A stretch of 64,000 bases of DNA from Hypholoma sublateritium FD-334 SS-4 (lineage: Eukaryota > Basidiomycota > Agaricomycetes > Agaricales > Strophariaceae). A model generated the notes under the pieces. The model was not told where the DNA came from. It saw only the letters and a list, made by a program, of their open reading frames with translations, and searched no databases. Both the position numbers and the translations under genes were made by a program. Positions 55,761-64,000 of the stretch are shown piece after piece. The stretch covers positions 62,001 through 126,000 of the forward strand of contig KN817536.1 of assembly GCA_000827495.1 (NCBI GenBank), given 5' to 3'. Position 1 is the first letter of the stretch, and each line of letters starts with the position of its first letter.

Positions 55761-57822
55761 TCATGATGAATCTGCACGATTATTGCTATGTTGATTTGGA
55801 ACCTTGATAGGTCGGTCGGGATACCTGCGACGAATATGTCAGTTATTTTCAGCCAAATGATTAGGCCCACGTACTTAGCTTTCACTCGCAATGCGAGATC
55901 CTCTTCGTATATCTGATCAGGACCCAATTGGTTTCCAAGTGTCAACCATCTGAAAGGTAGTAGGCGTCAACAACAGTACCCAGGTGGGAATCAAGACGAC
56001 CTCATCTGCTCACCCTGGTCGAGCATTATGTTTCCTTCCAAATATTTCTACCTTCCGACCTCCTGGACAGACCCGTTCAATAAGTCCATACACTTCTTCG
56101 GGCTTTCTACTCGTCTCCCTAACCTCTGACACGATGACATCAGTGTCCAATGAACGGTTGGCCCACGAGGGAAATTTCAGCGCTCCATTAGCATCGGTAA
56201 CCGTTTTGATACCAACCAGCATATGCTCTTTCGTGTGGTTGAGCCAGTGCCCTGTGCGCCCGGTACGGATTACACGTTGAAGCTAATAATGCGATGTTAA
56301 AAAAAATGACACCAGTCGAAAAGAACGTGTGGCTCACTTGATTCGTTTTGACCCAGACGACTTCGTCGATCCGGGTATAACCCCATACTCTCAGGCATTC
56401 GCGGCCGACCTCCATAGCCCGCCCAGTAACCCATAGGAAGAGGAAACCCTCGTCCTGTAGCATCGGAATGGGCATTCTGCGCATTTCATCGTCGTTCATG
56501 GTACCGTAAGGAAGCTGAAGTTGCCGATGAGAATTTTAATAGATGCGGTGAGTGAGGAAGCTAATCGATACTGACACTCATATGGATGTCCCAGGGCGGG
56601 TCTGCCATGATAACATGAAATTTACCCAGGGTGGAATAGTCAAATGTACGCAAGTCGCAGTTGATCCATTGTGGAGGAAGCTGAGGCGAAGTCAATTACG
56701 TTTATACTAGCAAGAGCTCAAAGGTACTGACTGGTTTAGTGATTTGACCTGTTGGGCCCTTCCCAATGGACAGCTTGTGCGATGTCTTTCGAGGGCCTTG
56801 ATCCTTCTTCCAGTCTCCGTCTCCACCATCCCAATCTATTTCATAGTGGAGATATCTGCAAGGTGCTTTCTCTTTTCCTCTACCACCGGCTCCGAGACCA
56901 GACGGAAGCGATACTGCTCCTCTAGTGTTGGGTGGAGCACCGTGCCCTTGATTCGGCGCAAAGAAGGGGTGGATTGAAGGAGACTGGGCGTACGTAGGTT
57001 CGGAGTAACAAGTATTGAGATACGAACAATGTCCGAGGGTCACATCTGTGTGAGGGCGAATGAGCGGACGGAAGTGAACGCGCTCGCAGATACTCGTCGG
57101 AGGTGGCTCATCAATCGCAGGCGACATGGAAATTGATCGACGGGCTTTGGAGCAATCATCCTTAGTTATGTGGGTGCATATGGGGTCAAAGTTCTCGTCT
57201 TGCGACCGAAACTAGGATACAAGCCCTTGAGAAATACGCGTCGAGGAGAGTAAAGAGGACTAACCTGTTCGGCCAGTAGCCTTCCTTTGGCAGTACTTGT
57301 TTGAAGGATGGTATAGACCTCTCTCATTTCCGCGTTTAAGTTGGCAAGGGTGGAAGACGACGCTGCGATGGCATCCTCTTCTTCGAGGGATGTATCATCA
57401 TCCCCAGCTGCAGAATCCGCATCCTCGTCAATAATCCTCTTTCTTTTGCGTGAATTGGGTCCAAGTATATCACTTGTTCCTGCAGACTGGTGACCAGCGC
57501 CAAGTAATGGATGGCCAGTTGAGCCAACGGTTTGAGAGCTCGCCAGTTCCCAGATCATTATCTTCGAGGAAGTATCGCGTGAAAAGGTAATCGTTCCCTC
57601 GGTCCATGTGTTGGAAAGATCTTCAAGAATACTCTCAAAGCGAGCAAGATCGGTGAGCCGGAACTTTGGAGTTTCTGAGTTGGGTAGTAGTCCCTGAGGA
57701 AGTTTCGTGGTCATCACACTTATAAGTAGGTCCATTGAAGTAATGGGAGGTTTGATATCCCGAGATGCAATGAGAACCTTGAGAGCCATAGCGACAACGA
57801 GTTTGAGCTCCTCGTGCGACAT
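55761..57822 (-). CDS. IME4: METTL3/Ime4-type mRNA m6A methyltransferase
   Basis: Seven exons: 57265-57822, 56732-57160, 56576-56680, 56338-56514, 56014-56282, 55875-55949, 55761-55824; 558 aa. The MT-A70 domain occupies the C-terminal half: '[14 protein letters not shown]' and '[11 protein letters not shown]' (METTL3-type entry), '[18 protein letters not shown]', '[20 protein letters not shown]' with the catalytic DPPW, '[20 protein letters not shown]', '[15 protein letters not shown]', '[20 protein letters not shown]', '[20 protein letters not shown]'. METTL3/Ime4 writes N6-methyladenosine in mRNA, usually with METTL14 and WTAP partners. The N-terminus is helical with an acidic stretch and probable nuclear signal ([11 protein letters not shown]). 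The intact DPPW suggests an active enzyme. Confidence 0.95.
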
Positions 57823-58152
57823 GGTAAAGGTAAAGGATTAAGATGTAAGCCAAATGTAAGCAGTGCCACAGTCTAATTAAGCGAGCGCTAATACAACCCC
57901 GCATTTAGGCAGTCATATTGACAACACCAAAATTTTACCAAAATTATTTCTGAGATTTGGTAGCTTTGAGTTTATCGTGGCTTATTATCCCTACTGTAGG
58001 GAAGACTTAACAAGTATACGTTAAACATATTCGACGCCAGACTGCAAAATGCGTAGCGAGAGAGAGAGAGTCTGAGAGACACTATAGATCATGCAAAAGA
58101 GAAATAACAATGTACGAGTGGTTTATAGACATCTGCACCAATGGGTCAGATA
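57823..58152. other. intergenic, promoter of the METTL3-type gene
   Basis: 330 bases between the 3' end of the WKF gene and the METTL3 start (both minus). A short GA repeat (gagagagaga) lies near 58060. Nothing else was seen. Confidence 0.5.
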
Positions 58153-59274
58153 TTATGCCTCCATACTCGTCGACAGAGAAGAACCCAACGCGCTAAGCAT
58201 GGATTGAGCACGCTGTTTCCGGATCACAAGGAGTGTGAACGCTGGAACAACGTTTGCTAAAGGAGTGCTCGAATCTAGGACAATCAACGCCCCGGGGACT
58301 GGTTTAATATCGACAATAGGTCCTGCCGTTGGTGACGTTGTGGTCAGAGTTGCTTTCGTCTTCAGTATACTTTTCGGCAAATCCACACTTTGTGCATCCG
58401 TTTCTGTAGTTTGCACGGTTGTCTCTATGGGCGGTGTTACATCTTTGGGGTTTAAGTGATTTTCGCATGAATCCTTCAATTTCTGTTACGGTAATGGAAA
58501 GAGTAAAAACAGTCAGATCTTTGTTTCTAATTGACATTCTGACAGGGAGAGCTCACCTCACGAGAACCCCCTTGCATGTTGGCTAGATACTTTACAACAA
58601 AAGGAAAGTAAACGTCGGATACCTAGTAGGGAACTCAACTTCTGATTCGGGTTTACGGGCGACGTAGAAAGGACTCACTGCTTCTGGATTCCACACATTG
58701 CGAATGAGCCAGTTTTGCCTTGCCTTATTGAATTTCCACTTGGATGGTCGGTTCATTTGTAGAAATGCATATTCTAGGGCTAGAATTACGCCGCAGCGTA
58801 TTATTGAGGGTGCAAGTTGGACAAGGACAAAGGCGTACATTTGCGAGATTGGCCATTTAAAGTCGAATCAACCCTGGGATCTGCGAATTCTGTTCTGTTT
58901 TTATGCTTTTTGGCCGGGGGTTCTCCTGGTGAAACATCTTCTTTCGGATTTGAAGGGCCAGAATCCTGACGTTCGTAGTCTACTGCGTGTTTGCGTTTCT
59001 TGGTCTTTTTCGGTGGATCCGCCGGGATATCTTCTTCGGGCGATTTCTGAGATTTGTCCCTGGACCGTCTTCTGGACGATGATTGTTGGGGACCGGCGAC
59101 AGTGAAGCCAGGCTCTGATGTAGTTAAAGTAGACTCTGGTTCCTCCATTTTACTAGTAACTTCGCCCCTTTCTGCGGATTTCGCCTTTTTCGTGGATTTC
59201 GACTTTTTGCGTTTTTCATTTGCCTTCTGGGAAGAGTTGGCATCTGCGCTGGGTCCATTTGACGGTAAATCCAT
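58153..59274 (-). CDS. WKF-domain protein (C7orf50-like)
   Basis: Four exons: 58839-59274, 58679-58779, 58557-58622, 58153-58482; 310 aa. The first 145 residues are Lys/Ser/Glu-rich with nuclear/nucleolar-type basic runs (KRKKSKSTKKAKSAERGE, PPKKTKKRKHAVDYERQD). Residues about 146-200 form the WKF domain: 'SLEYAFLQMNRPSKWKFNKA', 'RQNWLIRNVWNPEAVSDVYF', 'PFVVKYLANMQGGSREKLKD'. The family is linked to ribosome biogenesis in large-scale studies; a precise function is not known. The C-terminal 100 residues are Thr/Val/Pro-rich without motifs. Intron 1 uses the TTCTAG acceptor (the next TAG would create a stop). It is divergent from ARL1, with 283 bases between start codons. Confidence 0.87.
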
Positions 59275-59557
59275 CGTGCTTCAAGGCAAGCAATACAGTC
59301 CGACTGCAGCAGCCAAAAGTACGTTATTTAACTCGGACTGCAGAGGTCAGGCAGAGGTTAGGTGATAAGAACAGTATCCTTGCAGTATCCCAATATTTTC
59401 GTCTGAAGCGATGATCGGGTATTAGCGCTTAGCGATCACATGGTCAGGGGAGTATTACATTTCCTCTCAGCGTCAGTACATGCCAAAAGCCTCCATCATT
59501 AAGCATTTGCTTTCACTTACCACTTCCACTCTCATACTCGTGTACGGTTCCACCATA

Positions 59558-60451
59558 ATGGGCTTATCAATATCCTCCTTATTCTCTTCTATCACATCGC
59601 TGGTTCGGTGGAGCAAGGACCAGGATGTTCGTATCCTGATGTTAGGACTGGATTCTGCGGGAAAGGTTTGTACTCGCTGCTACGTCAACATTTTTTCGAT
59701 ATACTCGAGCTAATATCTCTGATTTAGACTACAATACTTTATAGACTACAGGTAATGGGTTTCTCATCTGACGCGGAACAGTGCTCACGTTCTTTCCAGA
59801 TTGGCGAAGTTGTTGCTACTATACCAAGTGAATATTCTCTATTTGTCCTGATATTTCACATTACTCATCGCCAATAAAGCCATTGGATTCAATGTTGAGA
59901 CCGTCGAGGTAACTACGGAATTCACTTCGCCAACTTTCTCTACTGAACCTTTTTCATAGTACAAAAATATCAAATTCCAAGTGTGGGACCTTGGTGGGCA
60001 GTCAAGTATCCGGTGCGCACGCCCACCGCTGTCTTATTGCTTTTCTCATTAAACTTCATACGAACTTTCAGTCCTTATTGGCGGTGCTACTTTCCCAATA
60101 CTTCTGCCATAATCTATGTTATCGACTCATCGGACCACGCACGGCTGACAACATCAAGAACGGAACTGCTAACAATGCTATCAGAGGAGGAACTGAAGGG
60201 CGCCCCCCTATTGGTGTTCTGCAATAAGCAAGACGTCGAAGGCGCACTCAAGCCTGAAGAAATCAGCGAACAACTCGGGCTCGCAGGGGGCGAAAAGACA
60301 CGGCCATGGAGTGTTAGAGGAAGCTGTGCTACCAAGGGTGAGGGTTTGGAGGAAGGGTTAGACTGGTTCGTTTATCGAAGCTTCTACTGACCATTGATAT
60401 ACTAAGCGACGACGCACTTTCAGGCTTGTCAACGCAATACAACAGAAGTGA
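59558..60451 (+). CDS. ARL1: ARF-like small GTPase Arl1
   Basis: Seven exons: 59558-59665, 59728-59751, 59800-59827, 59880-59908, 59960-60012, 60072-60365, 60424-60451; 187 aa. Arl1 is a Golgi GTPase that recruits golgins with GRIP domains. Seen: Gly2 for myristoylation (MGLSISSLFSSI), P-loop 'GLDSAGKTT', switch I 'IPTIGFNVETVEYKN', G3 'WDLGGQSSIRPYWRCYF', G4 NKQD, and the Arl1-like end 'GLDWLVNAIQQK'. Exons 2, 3, 4 and 7 are only 24-29 nt, so much of the GTPase core is spread over tiny exons. Exon 4 follows an AAAG acceptor. A G5-like 'CATKGEGLEEGLDW' completes the fold. Confidence 0.95.
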
Positions 60452-60639
60452 AATCTTCTTTGGATCCTTCCCGCTGTCAATGGCAGAGAATCTCAGCATG
60501 CACACCGCACAGCTTTCGACGTTCGCACTAGCTCCTTATATTCAAGCTCTTAGATACCTTAATTGTATAATATGCTGTGACCCCTTTGCTTATTTCAACG
60601 ACATTGGTACAGTGAGAAAACGAGGCCAGACTGGCACTC

Positions 60640-62450
60640 TTACGTTGACCAAAGCCAGTCCCACTGACTTTCCTCGGGGGTTTTCAAGCATTTGGAATAT
60701 GTTTCGACGTCCGGCCTCCACACTCGAACAATGCCATCGTCCAGACAAGTCGCGAGTGTATCCTGCGCCCAATCCACGGCTCCGATATCCCCTGCTTGCC
60801 CCTTGAGTTCGATCCCTTGCTCTGGCGTGGACCCCGGCCGACCTGCGTTTTCTACGTCAAAGAGAAAGCTATTCCCCCTTTTCGCAGATCCACCACATGC
60901 AAGCCACCGCCCGCAAGAAGAAACCGAAAGCCCGACATAGAACGTGCTTGTTTGTAGGTTTTGATGCGAAAAGGTCTTCCTCTGGGCAGTCAGAGTCGGC
61001 AGGTCGTATGTGTGTATCCGAGAATCAGTTCCAATGGCGAATATGACCCCAGCCGAAGGCCCTGAGCCACTAGCGAGGTTAATAATACCTCTTGGACGTT
61101 TGGAACCGTGAATAGTTGCTGGATCGACAGGAGAGCAGTAAAGTTCCGTCGGCATGACAGATTTCGTCGATTTAAACTTCTTCGAAGACATTGGCTTTCG
61201 CAGGTCCCAATACCGGAGGATGCTAAATAATAACACAAATGAGCTTGACTGAGCAACTTAATTGGGTACATTGAACTTGCCCGTCATACGAGCCACTGCT
61301 CACTAAACCGTAAGGTTGTGATTCGGGGTACAACAGAGCCGTGACTGTACGAGGTGCGTGCTGGTGCTTTCCTCGTCGCGGTTTGGATTTACTTTTGATG
61401 GTTGTATCTTCGTGGGCACCGTAAATTGTTAGGGTAGGTTTGGTAGCAGTTAGATCCACGTCTTGCAGGCTTCCCAGTCCTGTTCGGAGGTCCCATAAAC
61501 AGATGGCCCCATCACGTCCACCCGTTGCCAATAATGATGAATTACTGGGATCCCATGCAACACATTTCACCGTGCTTGTATGGCCGTGAAGTGCAGCTGT
61601 TGTATCGCCTGTTTGTACATCAGAGATTCTGATTGATTGGTCCCCTGAGCAAGTTGCCAAAGAACTGTCATCCTGGTTCCACTTTATGTCAAAGATGCCA
61701 TTGTTATGTGGTTGAAAGGTAGTTCGTGACGACTCTGCTATTGGGGTTAACAAGACAGATGAAAAGAGTGAGACTAAACGTGCCAGGATCCCAATCTTGC
61801 CGCTTGCATGTGTTCAGTACATGAACAGTTCCTTGCTCCGTCGCGACAGCTAACAGTGGGACACGACCGGCCTTTGCACCTATGTTTCGTCAGCCTCCAT
61901 GGAGAGTACAAATATTGGAAACTTACCGTGGGAGTAGGAGCAGGCATAAGGAGGTGTCAAATAAGTATCAGGTCCAACAGAATTACATTTGAAGATATCG
62001 GATTTGTTGGAGGACACAAACGAGCGTAGAAGAGCGGTGGTTGACGCTACACCACACAAGTTAGAACGACAATGACCCTCGACGTGTCAAACACTCACGA
62101 GCATATCTTCTACAGACCGTTGCAGGACCTGAGATGAGACGAGTGTGCAATTGGAACGTAGTATTTCGCCTCGAACGCGCTTGTATCTCCTCGACGTCCT
62201 GCATAAATTGGTCATCGTCGGACTCGCTGTCACTAGAACTGCCGTCTTCATATCTTTGGGAAAGTTTGAGTCGTTTTTGAAGGGGATTTCCTTCGGTAGT
62301 GATTCGCCTTTTCAGCTTTCTATCAGCCGGCGGCGTTGGCAAGAAAGATATTGCTTTCGGTTGGAGGGCACCGATGGAATGAGGTGTATCAAGAGTATTA
62401 GTTTTAGGCGCAAGCGCAACGCGCGGTGATTTTGAGGGGGTGTGCAACAT
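60640..62450 (-). CDS. Cdt2/DTL-like WD40 protein (CRL4 substrate receptor)
   Basis: Five exons: 62099-62450, 61927-62046, 61784-61879, 61281-61737, 60640-61222; 535 aa. The N-terminal 120 residues are basic and disordered. WD40 repeats follow: 'VPLLAVATEQGTVHVLNT', 'HNNGIFDIKWNQDDSSLATC' with 'SGDQSIRISDVQTG', 'HGHTSTVKCVAWDPSNSSLL' with 'ATGGRDGAICLWDLRTG', 'GLVSSGSYDGILRYWDLRKP', 'LATCLDDGIVRVWRPD'. Repeat order, the 'TPPYACSYSHG' lead-in and the 'GGRDGAICLWDLR' DxR-type box resemble Cdt2/DTL, which directs Cul4-Ddb1 to destroy Cdt1 and other PCNA-bound proteins in S phase. Two introns begin with GC (GCACGT at 61783, GCAAGT at 61280). It is divergent from LYS12. Confidence 0.82.
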
Positions 62451-62726
62451 GGCTTCTATGGGCCAAACTGCTCCTAGGGGTTTATGAGGGGATGAAAGGA
62501 CGATGAATTCAAGTCGGCGTCACTTTCGTTTAAACCACGCGACGCGTTCATCGGTCAAATAACCCACAACAACTTAAAAAACCACCACATCACCTGACTG
62601 ACGCGTTCTCTGCATCGGCCGAAGCCGCGGCAATGAATATTTTGTCGGGGATGAATTTCTGGACGAACATCTTATTGGCTCGTTTGATTAGTGCTTTCCT
62701 CTCTCTCTCCAGACAACATTCTCGCC

Positions 62727-64000
<1,274 letters not shown>

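Overview
The window is nuclear DNA from a filamentous basidiomycete, most likely an Agaricomycete. The evidence is eukaryotic gene architecture: about 33 protein genes, nearly all split by roughly 120 short introns (mostly 45-65 nt, donors mostly GTNNGT). Intergenic gaps are short, many promoters are shared and divergent, and the gene set is typically fungal (sterol, lysine, haem and arginine synthesis, Zn2Cys6 regulators). I rebuilt exons by hand from splice signals, reading phase and family similarity. No database search was run, so names rest on recognised motifs.

Layout. 1-3.4 kb: an I-BAR/Ivy1-like gene cut by the window start, mitoribosomal bL19m, and nuclear poly(A)-binding protein 2 (all minus). 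4.4-7.8 kb: a large Zn2Cys6 transcription factor. 8.4-11.4 kb: an acyl-CoA dehydrogenase ending in a peroxisomal signal, and an unknown, possibly mitochondrial protein. 11.6-14.3 kb: a divergent SIRT5-like sirtuin / Apd1-like ferredoxin pair. 15-18.3 kb: Sch9-type AGC kinase and a small membrane protein in a GC-rich block. 20.5-27.1 kb: divergent DPH1 and NPC1. 27.3-29.1 kb: an RNPS1-like SR protein, then a ~730-bp inverted-repeat element.

29.6-36.4 kb: divergent QCR9 / uS11m, divergent FMN1 / TAF8, divergent SNAPC4-like Myb / SND2 (TMEM208). 37.7-44.9 kb: an SFR1/MEI5-like recombination protein, a small zinc-cluster protein, a short-chain dehydrogenase and an unknown membrane-anchored protein. 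45.2-49.9 kb: HEM1 and ARG8 in tandem. 50-51.9 kb: gene-free, with a Helitron-like 3' end. 51.9-55.1 kb: divergent CWC21/SRRM2-like and CGI-58/CLD1-like hydrolase. 55.7-64 kb: METTL3/IME4 m6A methyltransferase, a WKF-domain protein, ARL1, CDT2-like WD40 protein, and LYS12 (runs off the window end).

Most genes are housekeeping. I did not find a convincing undescribed multi-gene system. The most unusual observations are six GC-AG introns among about 120, the inverted-repeat element, the Helitron-like terminus, an outsized ARG8 intron, and the tiny QCR9 gene hidden in four exons.
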